From: Kalymmatonema hyalinum WJT4-NPBG1
GTDB taxonomy: Bacteria; Cyanobacteriota; Cyanobacteriia; Cyanobacteriales; Nostocaceae
DNA length: 64,000 nt
NCBI GenBank assembly: GCA_019359075.1
Contig: JAHHIB010000043.1
Location: 1 to 64,000 of the forward strand
Reading direction: 5' to 3'
Shown: in pieces, positions 33,488 through 43,403 of the stretch
How positions within the stretch are numbered: the stretch's first letter is position 1
Layout of the letters: the number at the start of each line of letters is the position of its first letter
The notes under the pieces: model-generated
Told to the model about the DNA's origin: nothing
The model's database searches: none
What the model saw: the letters and a program-made list of their open reading frames with translations, nothing else
Made by a program: the position numbers and the translations under genes

Positions 33488-34424
33488 AATTACTTACCTC
33501 TTCATGTAAAATTTCAAATTTGGTTTTTGTTTGTTAGGTTTGAACCTGTTTCTATGCATTTATTAGGGTCGGTTTGACTATCTTATGCAGTTGTGTCTGG
33601 TTTTTGTTCTCTTTTTTGGGAACACTTTTAACTACAAACACCAGTCCCGGTGTTCCGGATCATTCTCCAGATATTTTTGCTGTATGTACATTTTCTGTAC
33701 TCAAAAGGCGCAAGCAGGCTTGAGGGCTTGCATTCATGGGCTGTAGGGACGATTTTACAAAATTCCCCCTATCCCCTTAGCTTCCTCTTCTGGGGATTAG
33801 AAGGTGGAGTTGTACAAAAATTCTGGGCGCTATAACAACAATAGAATGGTGTAATTACAAGGTCTCCAGCTTAAGTTCGCACAGATGAGCAATGCTGTGC
33901 CCCTACATCTGTATTGCACTTACAGCGGTTTTCTGTAAGGTGTTCCTTGCTTAGTAATATCTCAAATGTGAACCATATAAGCTTTTATGGGCAAGGAACG
34001 CTCTACGATTTGTGGTCTAATTTTTTGGAAAAGGGCTGTAATTGAAAAAGGCAATACCTGAGGCTATGAGAATTTTAGTGCTAATTGCTACATTTGCACC
34101 CGCCAATTCCTCTCCAAAAATTTTTCTACTCAAAGATTTCTGGCTAAGAGCAGTAATTCCACCAAAGTAGTAGGACATTCAAAATTTAACATGGCAAACT
34201 AAGGGGGAGAAAGCATTTTGAGGACTGTAACCCTGTGATTTAAATATGGGACAACTTAAATTTTTGATTTACATTTTTCGCTGAAAAACCGCATATTTTA
34301 GAGCTTTCTTGAAAAAAGAAGGTAGATATACCAATTTCCTTTATCTTCTCAAGATATTAGATACCCTATTTCTGACCTTGGCGAGAGTGAAACGGCTGCT
34401 CTGGCAAAACTATATAATTTTCTT
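33488..34424. other. Long AT-rich gene-free stretch
   Basis: About 940 bp between divergent genes. Short frames here, including a 34-codon one at 34067-34171 and a 61-codon one at 33650-33835, lack ribosome sites and family likeness. Promoters for both neighbours should be within it. No repeats of note. Confidence 0.4.
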
Positions 34425-35624
34425 ATGAAGAATAGAAAAATTGACATTCTTCTAGTGGAAGACAGTTCTTCTGATGCTCGCCTGCTACGCCAGATATTCC
34501 CTCACAATGGTCATGAAGAATGGCAAATCGCACATGTGGAGCGGCTAAATGAGGCAATTGTTGCCTGTAAATCAGAACTTAGCCTCTCCTTAAAGGATTC
34601 TACCTCACAAACTATACATCAACGCAGATTTGATGTTGTCTTGTTAGACCTTAGCCTGCCAGATTCTACTGGATTGGACACGCTAAAAGAATTCCAAAAA
34701 GCAGTAACCGATATTCCTGTTGTGGCACTGTCAGAGCTTGATGATGAAGAATTAGCATTCCAAGCATTAGCACAAGGAGCGCAAGACTACATCGTCAAAG
34801 ACCAAATAACGACTCAAATGTTAGTGCGTGCCATTCGCTATGCTATTCAACGAGGACAAATTTTTAATCAATTACGGGCGAACGAGCAACGCATTCGTGA
34901 AGCGCTAGCCAAGGAACAAGAACTCAATGAATTAAAGTCGAACTTTGTGGCAATGGTTTCCCACGAGTTCCGCGCCCCTATGACTATCATTCGTACATCT
35001 GCCCAGCTACTCGAAAACTATAACCCTCAACTGACCGAAGAGCGTAGAGCCAAATACTTTCAGCGAATTCAAAGTTCTATCAACCAAATGGTTCAACTTT
35101 TAGATGAGGTTTTGTTCCTCAGTAAAACTGAAGTTGACAGAGTTGAATACCAACCTGCTCCCTTGGATCTCAAAAATTTCTGCCAGGAACTTACAGAAAT
35201 TTTTCAACTTAATACAGACGCTAAGCGCGATATTATCTTTAATCACCAGGGAGAATGCACGCTAGCCCAAATGGATGAAAACTTGTTAAGTTGCATTTTT
35301 ACCAATTTACTCTCTAATGCAATCAAATACTCTTTTCCAGAAAGCAAAATTTGGTTTGATTTGGTCTGCCAAGAGGATGTAGCAACTTTCCGGGTGCAAG
35401 ACCAAGGGATAGGCATTCCTTACAGAGACCAAACGCGTCTGTTTGAAACTTTCTACCGTGCCAGAAATGTAGGTAAAATTGAAGGCACAGGGCTAGGACT
35501 TGTGATTGTGAGAAAATGCGTGGATCTTCATGGAGGTGAGATCCGAATAATAAGTAAAGAGGGAGTGGGAACAACCATTACGGTGAGACTACCGATGCAC
35601 CCACCTGCGAAGAGTGAAGAGTGA
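34425..35624 (+). CDS. Response regulator-histidine kinase hybrid (REC-HisKA-HATPase)
   Basis: A 399-residue cytoplasmic kinase. The N-terminal receiver (about 1-130) has ILLVEDSSSDARLL, the phospho-acceptor Asp75 in VVLLDLSLPD, and VKDQ as the conserved Lys loop. A short coiled coil (REALAKEQELNELKSNF) leads to HisKA with His180 in VAMVSHEFRAPM. The ATPase domain carries NLLSNAIKYS (N box), DQGIGIP (G1), FYRARN and GTGLGLVIVRK (G2). No transmembrane segment, so the input is likely phosphorylation of the REC domain by another kinase. No cognate response regulator is adjacent. A heptamer repeat (AGAGTGA/AGAGTAA) begins at the stop codon. Confidence 0.9.
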   Translation: MKNRKIDILLVEDSSSDARLLRQIFPHNGHEEWQIAHVERLNEAIVACKSELSLSLKDSTSQTIHQRRFDVVLLDLSLPDSTGLDTLKEFQKAVTDIPVVALSELDDEELAFQALAQGAQDYIVKDQITTQMLVRAIRYAIQRGQIFNQLRANEQRIREALAKEQELNELKSNFVAMVSHEFRAPMTIIRTSAQLLENYNPQLTEERRAKYFQRIQSSINQMVQLLDEVLFLSKTEVDRVEYQPAPLDLKNFCQELTEIFQLNTDAKRDIIFNHQGECTLAQMDENLLSCIFTNLLSNAIKYSFPESKIWFDLVCQEDVATFRVQDQGIGIPYRDQTRLFETFYRARNVGKIEGTGLGLVIVRKCVDLHGGEIRIISKEGVGTTITVRLPMHPPAKSEE

Positions 35625-35659
35625 AGAGTAAAGAGTAAAGAGTAAAGAGTGAAGAAAAT
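35611..35659. repeat. Heptanucleotide repeat (AGAGTGA/AGAGTAA)
   Basis: Six to seven copies of GAAGAGT/AAAGAGT overlap the end of the kinase gene and extend downstream; an ACTCAT-type inverted tract follows and could pair with it. Confidence 0.75.
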
Positions 35660-35690
35660 TTTTTACTCATTACTCAGAACTCATAACTCT

Positions 35691-36407
35691 TTATTTAGGT
35701 TGAGGATTTGGTGTAGGACAAGCTTTCTTAACAAAATCACACTGATAAATGTAAGATTCCTGCCAATTCAGAGGAATTTCTAATAAATCTCTCGTTCCGG
35801 TCATTCCTTGTCCAATAAATAGTAACAAGGCGATGGTATTTAAAATTGTGTGGATGATGCGCCAGCGATTCGACCTATCTTTATAAATATCAGGAACAAT
35901 TGCTAGGGAAAAAATCATCAGCAAGGCTGCAGCAATACCAAAGTAATAATGCGACCAATACCACTCATTTGTGCGGCGAAATACTCCATCCTGGCAGCCG
36001 AGAATCACTAAACCTGCACCCGTTAAAGTGGCAAAAACTCCCCGCCACAGTGCCTCCTTAGCTCGATAAAGTAATACTAAAGAGGCAATAGTCACAGCAA
36101 ACATCAAAAGAATAAAAACGACTTGGAAAACCTCTTTATTCCACAATTGATTTTTGATAATATTTTTGCCAATTGGGTAGGATAACCCTACTAAAGCCAA
36201 TCCGACAACTGCACCCGTTAGCCAATTTCCTAATCGCCTGTGTTCTACGCCCACAACAGCCGGAATTTTACTTTTTCCAGAATCTAAGGTTTGCAGGCGA
36301 CGCTGGCGTGTAGTCCAAGCAAAATTAACCACCATTCCAATCAGGGGAAAGACAAAAAAGACTGCGATCGCTGGATGGATAAGACCAAGAAAATCTGCAA
36401 GTTCCAT
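35691..36407 (-). CDS. DUF4079 family multi-pass membrane protein
   Basis: A 238-residue protein with six or so hydrophobic helices: IHPAIAVFFVFPLIGMVVNF (about 10-29), then about 62-80, 93-113, 123-138, 152-170, 184-200. HPAIA and the paired His in WYWSHYYFG are features of the cytochrome b561-like DUF4079 proteins of cyanobacteria, where histidines may bind heme (inference). The C-terminal tail is hydrophilic with two Cys (YQCDFVKKACPTP). Role unknown. Convergent with the kinase gene. Monocistronic. Confidence 0.8.
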   Translation of the reverse strand: MELADFLGLIHPAIAVFFVFPLIGMVVNFAWTTRQRRLQTLDSGKSKIPAVVGVEHRRLGNWLTGAVVGLALVGLSYPIGKNIIKNQLWNKEVFQVVFILLMFAVTIASLVLLYRAKEALWRGVFATLTGAGLVILGCQDGVFRRTNEWYWSHYYFGIAAALLMIFSLAIVPDIYKDRSNRWRIIHTILNTIALLLFIGQGMTGTRDLLEIPLNWQESYIYQCDFVKKACPTPNPQPK

Positions 36408-36485
36408 AAAACACCTGTTTGCACAAACCTGGTTTGACTCAAAGAATTTCTGCGTTTTTACAGAAATACAAAAGCGAAAAAATTA

Positions 36486-36737
36486 TCATGAAAGACTCAA
36501 CTTTGCGTAGCCAAACGTAGCATTGAACGCACAACACCATATTGCTACAGACTTAAAATCAGCCAGTTTCACATTTTGAGGTATCGCATAACCTTGAGTA
36601 CCTCTGGTTTGTTGTAAGCAAGCAATACTTACGTAATCTTTCTCTTTTATACCGCATACTGCCGATGTTACATCTCTAGGACAGCGTAAGGTCAACACAG
36701 CGACAATACCAGGCAGTGCTAAATAGTTCAACTTCAT
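36486..36737 (-). pseudogene. Internally deleted DM13-domain lipoprotein gene
   Basis: The 83-codon frame joins a signal-like start (MKLNYLALPGIVAVLTLRC) directly to the last part of a DM13 domain (KEKDYVSIACLQQTRGTQGY, then AIPQNVKLADFKSVAIWCCA and FNATFGYAKLS). Full-length cyanobacterial DM13 proteins are about 150-170 residues, with a spacer and SG-F----HPT-G region that is missing here. The normally conserved Arg after IWC is Cys. It may still make a short protein, but it looks like the product of an internal deletion followed by drift. Confidence 0.65.
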
Positions 36738-37089
36738 CGGTTTGGAATCCTCACATCCATCTCTAAGGACAATTTAAACCGTCTTTCGGTGAAGCTAAAT
36801 GAATTTAGGCTGAGAATTTCTTAAAAACTGGCGCTGCTACGCCACGCAAATTTTTAATCGGATTTTCATCTTACAAGCACAATTTGCGTTTAACCTTAAT
36901 TCTAAAGGCGAAACACTATTTACCAAATCTTAACAATTTGATATAAGTGGTTGTGTAAACGTGTAAACTTCGCTAACTCTCCGCTGTTGAATGTTGTTTT
37001 TGAGAAACCATGCAACTGCCAAGCCTCAGGCAATGCAGGCAAGAATGAAGAATCATGAATGGTAGGTGTGGTTTTAAAGGAGTATAAAA
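36738..37089. promoter_or_regulatory. Divergent promoter region before the cellulose-synthase-like gene
   Basis: No gene. AAAGGAG at about 37076-37082 is a strong ribosome site for the ATG at 37090. I looked for a c-di-GMP riboswitch-like fold and did not see one. Confidence 0.45.
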
Positions 37090-39390
37090 ATGACCATTAC
37101 ACAGTTGAAAAAAAAGAATGTAAGCCGTCTTCGCCAACGGCGTTTGGTCAAGAAACTCCGCTATAGGTCTTGGTTTAAATTACGAAAAGCAACACTGTTT
37201 GTACTGAGCATCGTTTTTTTATTTAGCATTATCGTAGCAGCATGGTTTGCTGGTGAAGACACAATTAGTGGAATTTTTGCTCAGATTCATCTGTTCCAAG
37301 AAAACCCACCAATCTGGCTAGAAGTGCCAATGGTGAAGGGAAAATATTTACTAGCACCCACGGTAGCACTGTTGCTAACTGTGTTAGTGGTTATGAAAGT
37401 CTCTCCTCAGCCTCGTGTTTGGTCACAACGGCTCGTTGTCGGAATTTTAATTATCCTAACTTTAAGGTATATTTTGTGGCGATCGCTCTCTACCTTAAAT
37501 TTTGTCGATCCGCTAAATGGGGTTTTTAGTCTAAGTTTATTCTTGCTGGAAATGTTAATGCTCTTCGGTGGCACTATCCAGCTATTTCTGATGTTAAATG
37601 TCAAAGATCGTCGCCGCGAAGCAGATGAGAAATCAGTTGCTGTTATCAATGGTGATTTCGTTCCATCTGTTGATATCTTGATACCAACATACAATGAACC
37701 TGCTTTTATTCTCAAGCGTACAATTATCGGTTGTCAAGCTTTAGAGTATGCCAATAAGAAAATTTTTCTTCTCGATGATACAAGGCGTCCAGAAATCAAA
37801 AAAATGGCTTATGAGTTGGGGTGTGAGTATGTAGCCCGACCAGACAACAGCCATGCCAAAGCAGGAAATTTAAACCATGCTATTGCCAAAACTCATGGAG
37901 AGTTCATTGTTGTTTTCGATGCTGATTTTGTTCCTACTAAAAACTTTATAAGTCGCACAGTTGGTTTCTTTCAAGATGAAAAAGTAGCACTTGTACAAAC
38001 ACCCCAAAGCTTTTACAACGCTGATCCCGTAGCCCGTAACCTTGGCTTGGAAAATATTCTTACCCCAGACGAAGAAGTGTTTTATCGGCAAACTCAAGCT
38101 ATTAAAGATGGTGCAGGCAGCGTCGTTTGTTGTGGGACTTCCTTCGTTGTTCGACGCAGCGCACTCTTATCAGCAGGAGGTTTTGTTACCGAATCTTTGA
38201 GTGAGGATTACTTCACAGGAATTCGGTTGTCTGCCAAAGGTTATCGTTTGATTTATCTGAATGAAAAACTCAGCGCTGGTTTAGCAGCAGACAATATTGC
38301 TGCCTATGCAACTCAAAGACTACGATGGGGACAAGGCACACTTCAAGCATTTTTTATCAAATCCAATCCTTTAACAATTCCTGGATTGAGCCTGATTCAA
38401 AGATTGGCTCATTTAGAAGGATTGCTGCATTGGTTCGGCGCTATTTCCCGTGTTTATTTTCTCCTCATGCCTTTAGCTTATTCATTTTTAGGCGTGATTC
38501 CTGTTCGGTCAAACGTAGCAGAGTTGTTGTATTTCTTCCTGCCTTACTACCTCGTAAACTTAGCTGTATTTGCTTGGTTAAATTACAAATCACGGTCTGC
38601 TTTTTTATCTGATATTTATTCTATATTGCTCTGTGTTCCTACAGCATTGACTGTCATACAAGTCATGCTCAATCCTTTTTCTAAAGGATTTAAAGTGACA
38701 CCGAAAGGAACAGCAAGTGACCGATTTTATTTCAACTGGAACCTTGCCTTACCTCTGATAATTTTGTTTATCGCTAATGCCTTGAGTTTGTGGCAGAACG
38801 TGGAGATGTCCATGGACAAAGGTGCATGGTCTTCCACAGTCTCTTCAGAAGCTGCTCTACAAATTAAAGGTATCAGCATAGGTTGGTTATGGAGTGCCTA
38901 TAATTTGATTATGATTGGCATAGCTCTGCTAATTTTTCTGGATGCTCCCAAACCAGATGTTTATGAATGGTTTGACTTGCGGCGAGTCGTGCGCTTAAGT
39001 ATTGGCAAGCAGAGTTATTGGGGAGTGACTACAATCATTTCTGAGGTAGGTGCTGAAGTTGCTGTTACGCAGAATCCTCCTACTCATTTATCCAAAAATA
39101 CGCCTGTTAAACTAGAAATTGTAGAGGAAGATTTACAGCTTAAGGCACATATTGTTCGCACTGGTTTTAAAGATGAATTTCCTACAGTACGAATCAGGTT
39201 TGAATCAGTCAATTTGAGTCAACATCGTCGTCTCGTGAAAATGTTATTTTGTCGTCCTGGACAGTGGAAGCGCAACAACACACCAGGAGAATTTAGTTCC
39301 TTGTTGTTGATATTCAAAATTTTGCTGAAGCCACGAATTCTCTTTAATAGAAAGGTAGATGTGAATGCAGTTGCTGTTTCTCAGGTTTAA
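37090..39390 (+). CDS. Cellulose-synthase-like glycosyltransferase (GT2) with C-terminal PilZ domain
   Basis: A 766-residue integral membrane GT2 enzyme. Basic N-terminus, then TM helices near 34-54, 82-100, 110-128, 145-165, the catalytic loop (200-420) and further TMs (about 440-620). Catalytic motifs: Asp229-Asp230 (LLDDTRR), DAD 277-279 (VFDADF), SEDY 371-374 in place of TED, and Q409-x-x-R-W. C-terminal PilZ: RRVVR (RxxxR) near 636 followed by TIISEVGAEV; the D/N of the D/NxSxxG motif is absent, so c-di-GMP affinity may be reduced. No bcsB, bcsZ or hlyD-type partner lies beside it. Probably makes an exopolysaccharide; the product is unknown. Confidence 0.88.
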   Translation: MTITQLKKKNVSRLRQRRLVKKLRYRSWFKLRKATLFVLSIVFLFSIIVAAWFAGEDTISGIFAQIHLFQENPPIWLEVPMVKGKYLLAPTVALLLTVLVVMKVSPQPRVWSQRLVVGILIILTLRYILWRSLSTLNFVDPLNGVFSLSLFLLEMLMLFGGTIQLFLMLNVKDRRREADEKSVAVINGDFVPSVDILIPTYNEPAFILKRTIIGCQALEYANKKIFLLDDTRRPEIKKMAYELGCEYVARPDNSHAKAGNLNHAIAKTHGEFIVVFDADFVPTKNFISRTVGFFQDEKVALVQTPQSFYNADPVARNLGLENILTPDEEVFYRQTQAIKDGAGSVVCCGTSFVVRRSALLSAGGFVTESLSEDYFTGIRLSAKGYRLIYLNEKLSAGLAADNIAAYATQRLRWGQGTLQAFFIKSNPLTIPGLSLIQRLAHLEGLLHWFGAISRVYFLLMPLAYSFLGVIPVRSNVAELLYFFLPYYLVNLAVFAWLNYKSRSAFLSDIYSILLCVPTALTVIQVMLNPFSKGFKVTPKGTASDRFYFNWNLALPLIILFIANALSLWQNVEMSMDKGAWSSTVSSEAALQIKGISIGWLWSAYNLIMIGIALLIFLDAPKPDVYEWFDLRRVVRLSIGKQSYWGVTTIISEVGAEVAVTQNPPTHLSKNTPVKLEIVEEDLQLKAHIVRTGFKDEFPTVRIRFESVNLSQHRRLVKMLFCRPGQWKRNNTPGEFSSLLLIFKILLKPRILFNRKVDVNAVAVSQV

Positions 39391-39459
39391 AGCTATTTTG
39401 AACCGCAGCCTGTAGCAGATGGACGCAGATAAACACAGGTAGTTTATTGGCAAAGGCTT

Positions 39460-41058
39460 TCACTTGTTAATCTGCCAAAGTTTGCCAGATGGAAAGACTT
39501 GCACAAGCTGTCCTTGTTCTGGCTTCAGTTCCTCAATAAATTTTTTAGAGGGTCGAAACACAAAAGGTTCTATGCTATCTGGTAATAAAGATTTGACATT
39601 TTCTAATTGCGGGGGTTGACTTAGCAGCAACAGTGAGACATCGTCATGCAGCAGGTAACTCATGGAAATCAAGTCTCCTGTGTTTGTGTAGTCATCGCCA
39701 ATTTCACTAATGACTATTGCAGACGAAGTGGCATTATTTATGCGCCGAACAACTTCAGCATTGAAATAGCTCAAATCTCTGTTCCACCAAGAATCGGAGA
39801 AAGCGCTGGCTGTACAGGATGCGATCGCTCCACTCATAACCAGCAGCATAACACCGCGCCAGACTCGGCGTCCATCCAGAATTTTAGTTGCCAATAAGTA
39901 AGCAACAGCTAGTTGTATTCCTGGGTAGCAGGATATCAGGTAGCGGCTGACGCCAGAACGTTTTCCTCCTAAGAGCAAGTCTGGTAACATCAACATGAAA
40001 AAAGGCACAAAAATTGATGTCAGGATAAATAGCCAGGTTGCTCGACTCGTGCGACGGCATACTGTATATATTGCGATTCCAATGACTAGGATAACTGTCA
40101 ATCGCAGCAGATAAGTCCAGACACTGTCAAAGCCAAAGTCTAAGTCTAAAAACAGGGAACTAAAGCTGAGAATCCACAACTTTACAAGGTAGATGAATCC
40201 CACATCAATCCTAGTCCAATCTGTTGTAGCAGATGCACGCTGGTAATTAGTAACCAATACAATTATCCAGGGAAGATACAACAGAAGCGAACAGAAAACT
40301 GCCAGAAAAAATTTGATAACTGCTTGCAAAGCTTTTGGTGCTTCTTGCTTTTTTCCTGTAATTAGTAACAGCAGGACATAGACTCCCTCACCAACTACTG
40401 TTAAACCGAAAAAGGGATGAGTATACCAACCTATTGTATTTGCCAAGGTAAACAACCCCCAGTTTTGCCATGTTGGTAAGCGTAAAGCCCGAAGTAGCAA
40501 AAAACTACTGCCAATGACAGCAGCAGTTAATAAACTATACTGTCTTGCTGTTTGAGCAAACAGGATATCAAAGGGAGATATAGCTAAGAGCGCTGTTGCT
40601 AGTGTTGCTACTATACGTGAGGCAAAAAGTTCTCGTGCCAAACCGTACATTAAGGGCAATGCCAACAGGCTAAATAACACTGGCAAAGCACGCGATGCAG
40701 CGAGGGAACTGCCAAAAGCTTGCATCCACAACCTTGCTATGAAAAAGTACAAAGGTGGATGCTGTGGATCTTCTATTGCTAGGGACTTGATTGTATCTGC
40801 TGGAGTACTCCCTGGTTTTATGTTTTGATACTTCTGCAACAGTGGTGCTGAAACTATGCGATTTTGAAAAAGTTCTTGGTCTATTTCGTCACGTGTGAAA
40901 CCTGCTGCTCGCATCGATGTATAAACTTCATCGTGCCAGTAAACTTTTTTATCAAGATTAAAGAAGTGAAAAAATACACCTACGACTAATAGGAAGATAA
41001 TGATAAATCGTAACCATCTTGAAGCGAGTATCGAATACTTCATCAAAAGGTTCTCCAA
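39460..41058 (-). CDS. GT39-type membrane glycosyltransferase, paralogue A
   Basis: A 532-residue protein with ten or more hydrophobic helices and the PMT/ArnT-like pattern. After TM1 comes VYWHDEVYTSMRAAGFTRDE with the catalytic-type Asp-Glu, then SLAIEDPQHPPLYFFIARLW, a family hallmark. It transfers sugars from polyprenyl-phosphate donors in the periplasmic leaflet (family knowledge). The C-terminal domain is soluble (LLDDVSLLLLSQPPQLENV), possibly acceptor-binding. It is about 35-40 % similar by eye to the gene at 41422, so the two are a tandem duplication. Both lie convergent to the cellulose-synthase-like gene. Confidence 0.85.
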   Translation of the reverse strand: MENLLMKYSILASRWLRFIIIFLLVVGVFFHFFNLDKKVYWHDEVYTSMRAAGFTRDEIDQELFQNRIVSAPLLQKYQNIKPGSTPADTIKSLAIEDPQHPPLYFFIARLWMQAFGSSLAASRALPVLFSLLALPLMYGLARELFASRIVATLATALLAISPFDILFAQTARQYSLLTAAVIGSSFLLLRALRLPTWQNWGLFTLANTIGWYTHPFFGLTVVGEGVYVLLLLITGKKQEAPKALQAVIKFFLAVFCSLLLYLPWIIVLVTNYQRASATTDWTRIDVGFIYLVKLWILSFSSLFLDLDFGFDSVWTYLLRLTVILVIGIAIYTVCRRTSRATWLFILTSIFVPFFMLMLPDLLLGGKRSGVSRYLISCYPGIQLAVAYLLATKILDGRRVWRGVMLLVMSGAIASCTASAFSDSWWNRDLSYFNAEVVRRINNATSSAIVISEIGDDYTNTGDLISMSYLLHDDVSLLLLSQPPQLENVKSLLPDSIEPFVFRPSKKFIEELKPEQGQLVQVFPSGKLWQINK

Positions 41059-41421
41059 AAGCTTTTTAAAATTACATAATCATAAATAAAGTTAATCCAG
41101 TAACGAGACTCGAAAGATATAAGTCTATCTCATATCTAACCGTGGTTCATGATATCTCTTACCAAAGTCTATATTTAGTATTTAGAACCACAGATGGGCA
41201 CAGATAAACAGGGATAAATTATCTGTGTTCATCTGTCCCTTCGCTTCGCTCGAGGGCAAGGTTTATCTGTGGTTTCATTTTCATTTACTTGACTTTTACA
41301 AGAGGTTTATTATTGATAAATATGGGTTTGAAGGATTATACTACCATGAAAACTGGATTTATAAATAAAATTTTAAAGACGTAGGGTGCGTTAATGTGGT
41401 GGAACGCAACATCATAATTTT
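41059..41421. other. Intergenic stretch with a palindromic repeat
   Basis: No gene. ACCACAGATGGGCACAGATAA near 41188-41208 pairs imperfectly with TTATCTGTGGTTTC near 41262-41275; an internal TTATCTGTGTTCATCTGTCC also belongs to this repeat. A related tract (CAGATGGACGCAGATAAACA) lies at 39416. It is a dispersed hairpin-forming repeat. Confidence 0.5.
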
Positions 41422-43047
41422 TTAGGTATATTTTTTACTCACTGAAAGTTTTGCTACTTTCCATAGTGAGTAATATTTGTCACCGTAAACTCTATTAATT
41501 TTAGACTTATACTTCTTTTCGATTGCTTTACGTAAAGTGCTTGAAGGATTAAGCAAAAACACATCAGTGAAACCTTTGGGAACTGTGGGAATATTTTTGT
41601 CCTTCATCAACAAAAACCGCACTTTTGGCTCTACAAGGTAACTCAAAGAAAAGGCATTTCCATAATTAATGCCAAAAGAATCACTAATCAACAGTGGGCG
41701 AGAAGCCTGATTGACGATTGTGGCGACTTGTGTGTTACCAGAACTAACACCCTGACTTGACCAAGTTTCTGCTTGGGAACTCACTGCACAAGAAACTACA
41801 CCACCCATAATCACCAGCACTAATACCGTCTGCCAAATTCTCCGGAGTAAAATAATCCCATCATATAGCTGATAAGCAAACAGATAAGTAACTGCTAGTT
41901 GAATACCTAAAAAAGAAGGTATTAAATACTCCTCTGCTGTTGACCGCGTCCCTCTAAAAATCAAATCTGGCAGCATTAAAGGTATTGCTGGCACAGTAAT
42001 TAATAACACGATAAATAACCATATTTTTGGGTGGGTTGTACGACAAAGAATATAAATTGAGTATCCCACTAAGATTAAAAAAATATAGGAAATTGAATAG
42101 CTGAGGGGATTTTGTGAGCCAAAGTTTAAATCAACAAAAATATGGCTTAAGCTGATTAGCCAAGATTGAATTAAAGCGAATGGTGGTAATTTTCCTGTTG
42201 TCTGGGCTATTTTACGATGAAATTGCAACAGGTTGGTAAGAATAACTAAAATCCACGGTGTAAAAGCTAAAAAACCTGCAAGCGATGCTAGTGTATAAAC
42301 TTTGACTGTTTTAGTCCAACGAAATTTTGTCGTTGTGATCACATAAATTCCATGAGCAACCGCTACGAATCCACTTAACAAAGATGTATAAAGACTGAGT
42401 GCTAAAGTGAGTGTATAAATTCCCCATGCCAAGGTGCGATCTGGTAATCGCTGTTGTGATTCTAGCCGCAAAGCTCGCAGCAAAGAAGCGCTGGAAAGTA
42501 ATATCGTGAGTACCCAAAGAATATATTCCCGTGCTTGTTGGGCGTAGATGAGATGAATGGGGGAAATTACTATAAGTGCGATCGCCAAAAAAGGTACTGA
42601 GAACGGCACGTTAAATAATTCTCGGCACAGCCAATAAAAGCAGGGAAAGACTAGCAAGCTAATAATCACAGACAAACTTCTAACAGCTGTCACCGAAGTG
42701 CCAAAGATTTGCGCCCACAATCGTGCTATAACGTAATAAAGCGGAGGATGGTGAGGGTCTTCTATTGCTAAAGATTTAACTGTATCACCTAAATTTTTAT
42801 CAGGATTAGGACGCTGGAACTTAGCAAAAGCTTCCTTATTAACGACACGACCATTAAAGATTTGCCGCCTGACTTCTGTCGTTGTATAACCAGAAATCCG
42901 CAATGAGGTGTAAGTTTCATCGTGTCCATAAACTTTGTTGTCAAGGTTGAAGAAGCGAAAAAAGATACCTAGCACCAACACTACGACAATTAGAAACCGC
43001 AACCAATTCGGAGCGAGTTTGATATGCCGCATAATTAGGTTTCTCAA
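41422..43047 (-). CDS. GT39-type membrane glycosyltransferase, paralogue B
   Basis: A 541-residue multi-pass protein with the same design as its neighbour: an N-terminal TM, VYGHDETYTSLRISGYTTTE with the Asp-Glu pair, SLAIEDPHHPPLYYVIARLW, and a soluble C-terminus rich in Lys/Arg (KAIEKKYKSKINRVYGDKYY). Ten to eleven hydrophobic helices. It lies 363 bp upstream of paralogue A on the same strand. The two may act on different acceptors or sugars in one surface-polysaccharide route. Confidence 0.85.
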   Translation of the reverse strand: MRNLIMRHIKLAPNWLRFLIVVVLVLGIFFRFFNLDNKVYGHDETYTSLRISGYTTTEVRRQIFNGRVVNKEAFAKFQRPNPDKNLGDTVKSLAIEDPHHPPLYYVIARLWAQIFGTSVTAVRSLSVIISLLVFPCFYWLCRELFNVPFSVPFLAIALIVISPIHLIYAQQAREYILWVLTILLSSASLLRALRLESQQRLPDRTLAWGIYTLTLALSLYTSLLSGFVAVAHGIYVITTTKFRWTKTVKVYTLASLAGFLAFTPWILVILTNLLQFHRKIAQTTGKLPPFALIQSWLISLSHIFVDLNFGSQNPLSYSISYIFLILVGYSIYILCRTTHPKIWLFIVLLITVPAIPLMLPDLIFRGTRSTAEEYLIPSFLGIQLAVTYLFAYQLYDGIILLRRIWQTVLVLVIMGGVVSCAVSSQAETWSSQGVSSGNTQVATIVNQASRPLLISDSFGINYGNAFSLSYLVEPKVRFLLMKDKNIPTVPKGFTDVFLLNPSSTLRKAIEKKYKSKINRVYGDKYYSLWKVAKLSVSKKYT

Positions 43048-43403
43048 GAAGTTTTAGAAAATCACCCACTCAAGCGATCAAACTACCTGTCTTAGTTCGT
43101 AAGCTCAAATGCGAATCGGAATTGAGCAACGCTATTATAGGTGAAATTTGCATGAAAAACTGCTCATTCTCACAAAAACCAGCTAACACAACAGCGTAAC
43201 GCCAAGCTCAAACCTCTGCTACTCATCCTTAAGCCAATGGTTGTGAAGACCACGGTAGACTGTGATTAGCTCTGAGCTTTTGGGTTAATTCATTCTATGC
43301 TGAAATTCCAAAAATTAATATTGAGGCGATATCTATGCCGATGTTGGAATTGACAGTTGAGCAGATAATTGAATTGGTGAATCTTTAGCTCTAGCACACC
43401 ATC
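43048..43403. other. Intergenic stretch with an antitoxin-like gene stub
   Basis: At 43335-43388 an ATG-started frame gives MPMLELTVEQIIELVNL and stop. The MLELTVEQIIELV start matches the N-terminus of small cyanobacterial proteins that often continue as -KQLP-E-K and pair with toxins. Only the first 17 codons remain. No other feature is seen. Confidence 0.4.

Noticed and set aside
34067-34171. 34-codon frame MRILVLIATFAPANSS...
   Set aside because: Hydrophobic start but no ribosome site or known small-peptide family.
32777-34424. Search for nif genes or ArsR operators near the nitrogenase-family and arsM genes
   Set aside because: None could be identified by eye.
36738-37089. c-di-GMP riboswitch upstream of the GT2-PilZ gene
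   Set aside because: No GEMM-like tetraloop/receptor arrangement could be traced.
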